DNA of 5,721 nucleotides from NCBI GenBank assembly GCA_903868295.1, contig CAIPUQ010000399.1, positions 1 through 5,721 of the forward strand. Reading direction: 5' to 3'. A program made the translations under genes and the position numbers. The notes beneath the pieces are model-generated. The model did not search any database and was not told the DNA's origin. It worked only from the letters and a program-made list of their open reading frames with translations. Source of the stretch: an uncultured Roseiflexaceae bacterium. Lineage in GTDB: Bacteria > Chloroflexota > Chloroflexia > Chloroflexales > Roseiflexaceae. Shown in pieces: positions 1 through 5,152 of this stretch (positions are counted from its first letter, which is position 1; each line of letters begins with the position of its first letter).

Positions 1-338
1 ACGGCCTGGAGCAACAATTCGCGGCGCTGTGGTTCGGCCAGCAATGTCGGGCTGGCGATAACCAACAACGACACCAGACCGCGTTGATCCGGCGCGTTCC
101 ATATCCACAGCGTACGCCCGGCGTCTTCGTGGTGTTCGATCTGCCAGCCCGTCGGCACCTGCAGCGTGATCCGCCCGTCGGGCGACTTCCAGGCCGTCAA
201 GACCGGCGCCGGCGTGGGCGAAAGCGCAACCGTGCTGGTTGCCACGACCGGCAATTCGATGCCGGACGGGAGTGCACACGCGCTACTCAAGAGCGACCCA
301 CACAGGCCACAGATTGTCAGAAAGGCATTGATTTTCAC
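1..338 (-). CDS. Exported protein, probable lipoprotein (N-terminal 112 residues, cut by window edge)
   Basis: Leftward reading frame open from a GTG at 338-336 to the window edge, so the C-terminus is missing. The N-terminus has K2, then a hydrophobic stretch over residues 5-20 ending in L-L-S-S-A-C-A. C21 could be a lipidated cysteine, but the residue at -3 is Ser and not Leu, so the lipobox is imperfect. A-C-A (20-22) also fits ordinary signal peptidase I. A Ser/Thr/Pro/Val-rich linker (about 30-48, with P-T-P-A-P at 41-45) follows, then the start of a compact domain: W50, S-P-D-G 52-55, a beta strand, V-P-T-G-W 61-65. This layout is typical of a surface-tethered domain, and the P-x-G-W pattern recalls PsbP/DUF1795-like folds, but that is a guess. 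No in-frame ATG lies near the start. The only purine-rich element is 12 bases upstream of the GTG. Function unknown. Confidence 0.72.
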   Translation of the reverse strand, partial: MKINAFLTICGLCGSLLSSACALPSGIELPVVATSTVALSPTPAPVLTAWKSPDGRITLQVPTGWQIEHHEDAGRTLWIWNAPDQRGLVSLLVIASPTLLAEPQRRELLLQA

Positions 339-344
339 CGCTGT

Positions 345-375
345 ATTATACTCCTCGCCTCGGCCCCCACATCAA
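345..375 (-). promoter_or_regulatory. Leftward promoter of the exported-protein gene
   Basis: Read leftwards, a perfect TATAAT lies at 350-345. A TTGATG (4/6 match to TTGACA) lies at 375-370 with a 19-base spacer, which is longer than the usual 17. The expected transcription start, seven bases after the last T of the -10 box, falls on position 338, the G of the GTG start codon. The mRNA may therefore be leaderless. The GAGGAG at 356-351 would lie upstream of the transcript start and could not serve as its ribosome site. Confidence 0.6.
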
Positions 376-392
376 CACCGCACCAAATCGGG

Positions 393-423
393 TATGCTAC
401 CCAAACATCCTTTGTCGCAGGAG
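393..423 (+). promoter_or_regulatory. Weak -10 candidate and ribosome-binding site of the aldolase/dehydrogenase gene
   Basis: AGGAG at 419-423 lies six bases before the ATG at 430 and fixes that start. An upstream extension of the same frame to 166 would run antisense through the exported-protein gene and is not credible. TATGCT at 393-398 (4/6 match to TATAAT) would start a transcript near 405, but I see no convincing -35 box 16-18 bases upstream. The ribosome site is well supported and the promoter only tentative. Confidence 0.45.
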
Positions 424-429
424 TCCATC

Positions 430-2394
430 ATGCACAGCCGTTGGAACGACGCCGATGCCCGTCAGCACACCACGCCCCTCGCTCTGCGTATCTATACATC
501 GCGCCTGCTCGGCGCCGACCAACGCCTCGTCTTGCACGGCGGCGGCAACACCTCGGTCAAAGTCCAGACGACTAACCTTTTCGGCGACGCCGAGACCCTG
601 CTCTACATCAAGGGCAGCGGTCACGATCTGGGCACCATCGACGCCCGTGGCTTTGCGCCGGTGCGCCTCGATGCGCTCTTGCGAATGGCCCAGTTGCCGT
701 CCCTCAGCGATGCTGCCATGGTCAACGCCATGCGCACCGCCATGACCGACGCCGGCGCACCGACCCCTTCGGTCGAGGCTATCCTGCACGCCATCATCCC
801 GGCCACCTACGTCGATCACACCCACGCCGATGCCGTGTTGGCCTTGCTCGATACGCCGCACGCGGTGCAATACATGCGCGAGCTGTATGGCGAACGCTTC
901 CTCATCGTGCCCTATGTCATGCCCGGCTTTGCCTTGGCACGGCATTGCGCGTTGCAGTTCGCCCGCGAGCTGACCCCGCAGCACGAAGGGGTCATCTTGC
1001 TCAATCACGGCATTTTTACGTGGGGCGACGATGCCCAGACCAGTTACGAGCGTATGATTGCCGCTGTCGATGCAGCAGAGCAGTATGCAGAAAAACGCAC
1101 CCGCGCGGCGGCTGCGACCGTACCTCCATTCCCCGCTGCGCGATCTCCCCGTGCGACCCTGCGGGCCCACATCAGCGTTGCAGCGGGCGTGCCGATGATC
1201 GTCATGTCGCATCGCGACGAGCTGACCCGCGCGTATGCGGCACGGCCCGACGGCGAAAACCTGTCCACCCGTGGCTGTGTCACGCCCGACCACATCATCC
1301 GCACCCGTCAAATCCCACTCGTCGGGCGTGACGTGGCAGCCTATGCACAGCGCTACCGCGACTGGTTTGCAACCCAAGCGGCCACGGTCGATACCCCATT
1401 GACGATGCTCGACCCAGCCCCACGCATCGTCCTCGATGCCGAGTTGGGCATGCTGACCGTCGGCCGCACGGTCAAAGACGCCCGCATCGGCGCAGACGTC
1501 TACCGCCAGAGCATCCCGGTCATCAGCGCTGCCGAGCAATTGGGCGGCTACACGCCGCTGGGCGATGCCGATTTGTTCGCCATCGAATACTGGGAGCTCG
1601 AGCAGGCCAAACTGCGCCTGGCGGGCACCCCACCCGTCCACAGCGGCGAGGTGGTCCTCGTCACCGGTGCTGCGTCGGGGATAGGCCGTGCCTGTGTCGA
1701 GGCCTTCCTCAGACTCGGAGCCGCCGTCGTCGCCCTCGACATCAATCCCGATTTGCCCAACATCTACAACCGGCCCGACGTCTGTAGCGTGGTCTGCGAT
1801 ATCAGCGACGACGCAGCCATCGTGGCGGCCGTCGATGCCGGCGTGGTGGCCTTTGGGGGCATCGACATGCTGGTCCTCAACGCCGGCATCTTCCCCAAAA
1901 GCCGCGCCATCAACGCCATGCCGATGGACGAGTGGCGCCGCACCATGGCCATCAACCTCGATGCCAATGTGGTCCTGCTCCGCGAGTGCCAGCCGTTGCT
2001 GGCGCAGGCGCTGCACGGCGGCCGGGTGGTCATCATCGGCTCCAAAAACGTCCCTGCACCGGGGCCTGGTGCCGCAGCCTACTCGGCATCCAAGGCCGCC
2101 ATCACGCAGTTGGCCCGTGTCGCGGCCCTCGAATGGGGCAGCAACGGCATCCGCGTCAACGTCGTCCACCCCAATCAGGTCTTCGACACGGGCCTCTGGA
2201 GCGACGACGTGCTCACCAGCCGGGCTGCCAACTATGGCATGAGCATCGACGACTACAAAAAGAACAACGTCCTGCACACCACCATCACCAGCCACGACGT
2301 GGCAGCCCTCGTGACGACCCTGTGCGGCGCGGCGTTCTCGCGCACCACAGGCGCACAAGTGCCGATTGATGGTGGGAATGAACGGGTGATATGA
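430..2394 (+). CDS. Bifunctional class II aldolase / short-chain dehydrogenase (rhamnulose-1-phosphate aldolase/lactaldehyde dehydrogenase type)
   Basis: Cytosolic two-domain enzyme of 654 residues. The N-terminal half (about 15-225) is a class II aldolase/adducin domain: H-G-G-G-N-T-S at 36-42 for phosphate binding, E116 as likely catalytic acid, and zinc ligands H130 and H132 in D-H-T-H-A-D plus H193 in L-N-H-G. The C-terminal half (about 405-654) is a complete short-chain dehydrogenase: nucleotide motif T-G-A-A-S-G-I-G at 412-419, D437 at the end of beta-2 (favours NAD over NADP), N-A-G at 484-486, and catalytic N509, S538, Y551 and K555. The family includes RhaEW enzymes, which split L-rhamnulose-1-phosphate into dihydroxyacetone phosphate and L-lactaldehyde and then oxidise the aldehyde. 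Members I recall are near 680-700 residues, so this one is slightly short, yet all key residues are present. No rhamnose kinase, isomerase or transporter is visible, so the true sugar phosphate is open. Confidence 0.9.
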   Translation: MHSRWNDADARQHTTPLALRIYTSRLLGADQRLVLHGGGNTSVKVQTTNLFGDAETLLYIKGSGHDLGTIDARGFAPVRLDALLRMAQLPSLSDAAMVNAMRTAMTDAGAPTPSVEAILHAIIPATYVDHTHADAVLALLDTPHAVQYMRELYGERFLIVPYVMPGFALARHCALQFARELTPQHEGVILLNHGIFTWGDDAQTSYERMIAAVDAAEQYAEKRTRAAAATVPPFPAARSPRATLRAHISVAAGVPMIVMSHRDELTRAYAARPDGENLSTRGCVTPDHIIRTRQIPLVGRDVAAYAQRYRDWFATQAATVDTPLTMLDPAPRIVLDAELGMLTVGRTVKDARIGADVYRQSIPVISAAEQLGGYTPLGDADLFAIEYWELEQAKLRLAGTPPVHSGEVVLVTGAASGIGRACVEAFLRLGAAVVALDINPDLPNIYNRPDVCSVVCDISDDAAIVAAVDAGVVAFGGIDMLVLNAGIFPKSRAINAMPMDEWRRTMAINLDANVVLLRECQPLLAQALHGGRVVIIGSKNVPAPGPGAAAYSASKAAITQLARVAALEWGSNGIRVNVVHPNQVFDTGLWSDDVLTSRAANYGMSIDDYKKNNVLHTTITSHDVAALVTTLCGAAFSRTTGAQVPIDGGNERVI

Positions 2395-2436
2395 ATTATG
2401 AATTATGAATTATGAATTATGAATTATGAATTATGA
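2391..2436. repeat. Tandem array of the heptamer ATGAATT (6 full units plus ATGA)
   Basis: Six exact copies of ATGAATT fill 2391-2432, followed by a partial ATGA at 2433-2436. No unit carries a mismatch, which suggests recent expansion by replication slippage. The first unit supplies the TGA stop codon (2392-2394) of the upstream gene. The composition contrasts sharply with the G+C-rich genes on both sides. Confidence 0.95.
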
Positions 2437-2467
2437 TTTGTAGATTTGTAGATTTGTAGATTTGTAG
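2436..2467. repeat. Tandem array of the octamer ATTTGTAG (4 units)
   Basis: Four exact copies of ATTTGTAG run head to tail and directly abut the heptamer array, sharing the A at 2436. The unit length changes from 7 to 8 bases, so this is a separate array and not a degenerate continuation. No coding frame of interest crosses it. Confidence 0.95.
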
Positions 2468-2501
2468 ATTTCTAATTTCTAATTCCTAATTCCTAATTCC
2501 T
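2468..2501. repeat. Tandem array of the heptamer ATTTCTA/ATTCCTA (4 units plus ATTCCT)
   Basis: Two copies of ATTTCTA (2468-2481) are followed by two copies of ATTCCTA (2482-2495) and a partial ATTCCT (2496-2501). The single T-to-C change is shared by neighbouring units, as expected when a variant unit is itself duplicated. Its complement, read as G-AATTA every seven bases, matches the first array except for one base per unit, so the two outer arrays could pair as a long imperfect A+T-rich hairpin around the octamer array. From 2502 to the promoter at 2547 I see nothing further except a short GCGG/CCGC inverted repeat. Confidence 0.93.
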
Positions 2502-2546
2502 TTGCGGCTCCGCGTGATCGTCCTCGTATCATTCAATAACCACAGG

Positions 2547-2572
2547 TATAATGACCACACGCACCTGAGGAG
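2547..2572 (+). promoter_or_regulatory. -10 box and ribosome-binding site of the glycosyltransferase gene
   Basis: A perfect TATAAT lies at 2547-2552, with no good TTGACA-like hexamer 16-19 bases upstream. The transcript would start near 2559. GAGGAG at 2567-2572 lies seven bases before the GTG at 2580 and decides that start. The nearby ATG at 2575-2577 is out of frame. The gene therefore appears to be transcribed independently of the upstream enzyme, from a promoter just downstream of the repeat block. Confidence 0.65.
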
Positions 2573-2579
2573 AAATGCC

Positions 2580-3542
2580 GTGAAGCTGATTGTCCAAATC
2601 CCGGCGCTCAACGAAGAAGAAACCATCGCCGAAGTCGTCAGCCACGTGCCACGCAGTATCCCGGGCATCGACGTCATCGAAGTATTGCTCATCGACGACG
2701 GCAGCACCGACGAGACCGTGGCCCGCGCCCGGGCTGCCGGGGTCGATCACGTCGTCAGTCACACCGCCCGGCGCGGCTTGGCATATGCCTACCAGACCGG
2801 CATCGACACGTGCCTGCGCCTCGGCGCCGACATCATTGTCAATACCGACGCCGACCACCAATACCCCGGCAGCGAGATCCCGTTGCTCGTCAAGCCCATC
2901 TTGGCGCGCCAAGCCGACATGGTCGTGGGCGACCGGCAGGTCCAGCAGCTCGAGCACTTTTCGCCCCTCAAAAAGTTCCTGCAATACATCGGCTCGGGTG
3001 TTGTGCGCTGGGCATCCGGCACCGACGTCCCCGACACGGTATCGGGCTTCCGCGCCCTCTCGCGTGAGGCAGCGTTGCGTACCTTTGTGACCAGCGACTT
3101 TTCGTATACCATCGAAGTACTCATCCAGGCCGGCAAGCGCAAACTGGCCATCCACCATGTGCCCATCAAAACCAACCTGGTGACGCGCCAATCGCGCTTG
3201 TTCACCGGCAATTGGAACTTCATCAAGCGCCAGGCCGCCACCATTGCGCGGACCTACGCGACCTACGAGCCGCTCAAGAGTTTTTCGTACTTGGCTGCAC
3301 CCTTTTTGCTCATTGGAATCGTCTTCCTTGGCCGGGCTGCGTATGTCTACATCGGCCGCCAATTCGGCCTCGTGGCCACCAACGACCAAGCGCTCACCGT
3401 GGGCAGCACGTCGCTCATCCTGGGCTTCATCATCTTTTTGTTCGGGGTCATCGCCGATCGCATCGGTGGGGTACGCCGTGTCGAGGAGGAAGTCCTCTAT
3501 CGCATCCGCCGCGACGAGATTGAACGGCTCAAGGAACGGTAG
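2580..3542 (+). CDS. Family-2 glycosyltransferase, dolichol-/polyprenyl-phosphate mannosyltransferase type, with two C-terminal membrane helices
   Basis: 320 residues from a GTG start with a well-placed GAGGAG. The N-terminal GT-A domain (about 1-225) opens with I-P-A-L-N-E-E-E (7-14), then D-D-G-S-T-D (39-44) for the nucleotide-sugar base and ribose, R-R-G at 64-66, the metal-binding D-A-D at 90-92, and D-T-V-S-G-F-R at 152-158, which is characteristic of the DPM/DPG-synthase-like branch. Two hydrophobic segments at about 235-258 and 272-292 should anchor it in the cytoplasmic membrane. A charged Arg/Glu-rich tail (299-320) follows. Such enzymes move a sugar from a nucleotide donor to a polyprenyl phosphate or another lipid for use in cell-surface glycans. 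The actual sugar and acceptor cannot be read from sequence. No flippase or other envelope gene adjoins, so it looks like a stand-alone gene. Confidence 0.9.
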   Translation: MKLIVQIPALNEEETIAEVVSHVPRSIPGIDVIEVLLIDDGSTDETVARARAAGVDHVVSHTARRGLAYAYQTGIDTCLRLGADIIVNTDADHQYPGSEIPLLVKPILARQADMVVGDRQVQQLEHFSPLKKFLQYIGSGVVRWASGTDVPDTVSGFRALSREAALRTFVTSDFSYTIEVLIQAGKRKLAIHHVPIKTNLVTRQSRLFTGNWNFIKRQAATIARTYATYEPLKSFSYLAAPFLLIGIVFLGRAAYVYIGRQFGLVATNDQALTVGSTSLILGFIIFLFGVIADRIGGVRRVEEEVLYRIRRDEIERLKER

Positions 3543-3556
3543 TTCATCCGTTTTTT
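3535..3556 (+). terminator. Weak rightward terminator overlapping the glycosyltransferase stop codon
   Basis: AACGG (3535-3539), an 8-base loop containing the TAG stop, and CCGTT (3548-3552) form a 5-base-pair stem, extendable by a G-U pair. Four more T follow to 3556. This is the only hairpin-plus-T arrangement available to the rightward transcript here. The stem is short, so efficiency is doubtful. Confidence 0.35.
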
Positions 3557-3559
3557 GCC

Positions 3560-3595
3560 AAAAAACAGGCAGTCTGCCGCGGCAGACTGCCTGTT
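3560..3595 (-). terminator. Strong leftward terminator: perfect 32-base palindrome plus T tract
   Basis: Positions 3564-3579 (AACAGGCAGTCTGCCG) are followed without a gap by their exact reverse complement at 3580-3595. Read leftwards, the G+C-rich stem runs straight into TTTTTT (complement of 3565-3560), the classic Rho-independent arrangement. It ends the transcript of the hydroxyacid dehydrogenase gene, whose stop codon is at 3611-3613. The rightward side has no T tract after the stem. Confidence 0.88.
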
Positions 3596-3610
3596 CCATT
3601 GCGCACGATG

Positions 3611-4549
3611 TCAGCGACTGACGAGATTTTGGAGTGACTGACCAGCCTTGTATGCCGCAATCTGGGCCTGCACCAGCGCCGCAGCGTTGATCGGTCGCCC
3701 GCCGGCGACGTGCGGTGTCAACAGCAGATTGGGGCACTCCCACAGCGGCGAGTCCGCCGGCAACGGCTCGACGGCCGTGACATCTACTGCTGCCGCTCGG
3801 AACTGACCGGCCCGCAACGCTGCAATCAGGGCGTTTTCGTCGACCGTTTTGCCACGACCGACATTGACAAATAGCGCCGTTGGTTTGAGCAGCCCAAAAA
3901 ATCCCGCGCCGCAGATTTTGTCCGTCTCTGTGGTGTGCGGCAAAATCGACACCACCACATCGGCATGTGCCAATACCGCAGCACGGTCGCTCCAGGCCAC
4001 CACCTGCGTCCCAGCCCGCTCGGCAGCCCGCGTCGCGACGCCGATGACATGGGCACCCAACGCGCGCAACACTGGCGTCAGCGTGGCGGCAATCGAACCG
4101 AATCCCAAAATAACGACCGTCGCCCCTGCCAGCGTATACTGCTGACGCGTCGCGGCAGCTGCCTGGGCGGGGACCATCGCACTCACCCATTCGTTGCGTT
4201 TTTGGGCAGCGAGCAACTCGGGGATGCGTCGTTGCAGTGCCAAAATCAACGCCAATGTATGCTCGGTCACGGGGCCGTCGTGGAGCGAGCGCCCCGAACA
4301 AATCTGGATGTGCGGCGCAAAACCCGCTGCAACTGCCTGATCCGGTCCGGCCGACAACGTCTGCACCAGCCGCAATTGCGCTAACTGCTGCGTCGCCGAC
4401 TGCATATTGGCATTGGTATTGGCCCAGGTGACCAGCATCTCGGCAGCGGCGTGGCGCGCATCGAACGGCGCGGTGGCGTCGTAGATCTGGAACGTATCGC
4501 TACCCACTGGCATATGGAGTTCGATGGTATCGGGGATGAGGATGTGCAT
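3611..4549 (-). CDS. D-isomer-specific 2-hydroxyacid dehydrogenase family protein
   Basis: 312 residues from an ATG at 4549-4547, preceded by AGGAAGGA in the spacer after the upstream gene. The longer frame reaching 4741 overlaps that gene and is rejected. The nucleotide-binding domain starts near 143 with V-I-L-G-F-G-S-I-A (146-154). All three catalytic residues are present: R232 in N-V-G-R-G, E261 in A-V-E-P-L-P, and H280 in T-P-H-V-A-G-G. S-P-L-W (267-270) is also typical. These enzymes reversibly reduce 2-keto acids to D-2-hydroxy acids with NAD(P)H. Two details are unusual: the glycine motif is G-x-G-x-x-A, and the end of beta-2 (V-I-G-V-A-T-R) lacks an acidic residue and carries R174, which could favour NADP(H). 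The substrate is not deducible. It is the second gene of an operon with the MarR regulator, so its product may act on a compound related to the regulator's ligand. Confidence 0.9.
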   Translation of the reverse strand: MHILIPDTIELHMPVGSDTFQIYDATAPFDARHAAAEMLVTWANTNANMQSATQQLAQLRLVQTLSAGPDQAVAAGFAPHIQICSGRSLHDGPVTEHTLALILALQRRIPELLAAQKRNEWVSAMVPAQAAAATRQQYTLAGATVVILGFGSIAATLTPVLRALGAHVIGVATRAAERAGTQVVAWSDRAAVLAHADVVVSILPHTTETDKICGAGFFGLLKPTALFVNVGRGKTVDENALIAALRAGQFRAAAVDVTAVEPLPADSPLWECPNLLLTPHVAGGRPINAAALVQAQIAAYKAGQSLQNLVSR

Positions 4550-4560
4550 GGCGTTCCTTC

Positions 4561-5013
4561 CTAACAGGATGTATCTTGCAGCGGACAACTCGTCCCCTTC
4601 ATGCGTTCGGAGACTCTGCCACACACCGCCAAAAAAACTTCTTTTTCGGCCGCGCTGATATCGGCAAATGCAAGCGCACTCTGGGTCACCCACTGTTCCC
4701 ACACCGCCGCAGCTTGTACCCGACCTTTGTCGGTCAGACACAGGAGCACGGCCCGGCGATCGTGTGTGTCGTGGCTCCGCGTGACCAAATCAGCCGCCAA
4801 AAAATCATCGACCACCGTGGTCATGTGTGCCTTCGAGATGCCCAGAATCCGCGCATAAAAGCCCATCGGCAACGACGGCTTGTGGTATAGCATCGTTAAC
4901 AGGCGCACCCGAGCACCCTGACAATCCACTGGTGCACACTGCTCCACCCAACTCCGGTAGAGTGGGCCGAATTGCAACAACGCTGCTGCCAGCGCCTCAT
5001 GCTCGTGTGCCAT
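4561..5013 (-). CDS. MarR-family transcriptional regulator
   Basis: 150 residues, the usual length for the family. Helices flanking a central winged helix-turn-helix are visible: DNA-binding helices at about 52-79 (A-R-I-L-G-I-S-K-A-H-M-T-T-V-V-D-D), then the wing at 80-95 with the diagnostic D-x-x-D-R-R (82-87) and L-T-D-K-G-R (93-98). GAGGGGG ends five bases before the ATG at 5013-5011. The stop codon lies 11 bases before the start of the dehydrogenase gene and touches its ribosome site, so the two are surely cotranscribed and may be translationally coupled. As a dimer it should bind the paired palindromes in the divergent spacer and release on binding a small ligand. It has six cysteines (26, 31, 92, 131, 143, 150), many for this size, so thiol sensing is possible but unproven. 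Confidence 0.9.
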   Translation of the reverse strand: MAHEHEALAAALLQFGPLYRSWVEQCAPVDCQGARVRLLTMLYHKPSLPMGFYARILGISKAHMTTVVDDFLAADLVTRSHDTHDRRAVLLCLTDKGRVQAAAVWEQWVTQSALAFADISAAEKEVFLAVCGRVSERMKGTSCPLQDTSC

Positions 5014-5044
5014 TCCTGCCCCCTCTTCCGTACATCACATCCGT

Positions 5045-5073
5045 ATTGTGACACGGGCCATTCGATTTGACAA
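5045..5073 (-). promoter_or_regulatory. Leftward promoter of the MarR-dehydrogenase operon
   Basis: Read leftwards, TTGTCA (5073-5068, 5/6 match) and CACAAT (5050-5045, 4/6 match) are separated by exactly 17 bases. Transcription would start near 5038, leaving a leader of about 25 bases that contains the GAGGGGG ribosome site. Its -35 box overlaps that of the divergent promoter. Confidence 0.6.
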
Positions 5074-5095
5074 CGGAATAATAGTACGTTATCGT
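5067..5095 (+). promoter_or_regulatory. Rightward promoter of the membrane-protein gene
   Basis: A perfect TTGACA at 5067-5072 and TATCGT at 5090-5095 (4/6 match) are separated by exactly 17 bases, with the start expected near 5102. The -10 box lies wholly inside the first operator palindrome, so a bound repressor would exclude RNA polymerase. GGAG at 5141-5144 lies eight bases before the ATG at 5153. Confidence 0.68.
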
Positions 5096-5099
5096 ACTA
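5082..5099. promoter_or_regulatory. Operator palindrome 1 (TAGTACG-TTAT-CGTACTA)
   Basis: Seven-base perfect inverted repeat around a 4-base centre. It is 18 bases long, the usual size for a MarR dimer site, and covers the -10 box of the rightward promoter. With its right edge read in complement, the second palindrome differs at only three of 18 positions. Confidence 0.82.
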
Positions 5100-5105
5100 C
5101 ATAGA

Positions 5106-5123
5106 TAGTTCGCTAACGAACTA
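5106..5123. promoter_or_regulatory. Operator palindrome 2 (TAGTTCG-CTAA-CGAACTA)
   Basis: Same architecture as the first palindrome, with start-to-start spacing of 24 bases and a 6-base gap between them. The one arm position that differs (A to T on the left) is matched by the compensating change on the right arm, so symmetry is kept. It lies just downstream of the predicted transcription start of the membrane-protein gene and would act as a roadblock or cooperative second site. Confidence 0.82.
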
Positions 5124-5152
5124 CATCATCATACGCGATAGGAGCAAACCCC

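Noticed and set aside
166..429. 88-residue N-terminal extension of the aldolase/dehydrogenase
   Set aside because: The extension is antisense to the exported-protein gene and has no family similarity. AGGAG six bases before the ATG at 430 and the family's usual N-terminus favour the later start.
84..575. 163-residue plus-strand open frame at the left edge
   Set aside because: It is Arg/Pro/His-rich, overlaps the exported-protein gene in antisense and the start of the aldolase gene in another frame, and has no ribosome site.
397..2358. 653-residue open frame on the minus strand opposite the aldolase/dehydrogenase gene
   Set aside because: It is the antisense shadow of a G+C-rich gene. The translation is rich in Gly, Asp, Val and His runs without any recognisable domain, and the plus-strand gene carries complete catalytic motifs.
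2391..2501. CRISPR array
   Set aside because: Units of 7-8 bases repeat directly with no unique spacers, so this is simple tandem repetition.
2501..2516. Short GCGG/CCGC inverted repeat after the third tandem array
   Set aside because: A four-base stem with a two-base loop cannot form a stable RNA hairpin, and no T tract follows, so it is not called as a terminator.
2529..4301. 590-residue minus-strand open frame spanning the glycosyltransferase and part of the dehydrogenase
   Set aside because: It crosses two well-supported genes and the strong terminator at 3560-3595, and its translation is Arg/Gly/Cys-rich with no domain. It is a chance frame.
4550..4741. 64-residue N-terminal extension of the hydroxyacid dehydrogenase
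   Set aside because: It would overlap the MarR gene in another frame. The ATG at 4549 has AGGAAGGA upstream and begins the normal fold.
5035..5051. Inverted repeat TCACA-N7-TGTGA near the MarR -10 box
   Set aside because: Arms are only five bases, in the reverse order of a CRP-type site (TGTGA-N6-TCACA), and it shares no sequence with the two strong palindromes. Chance is likely.
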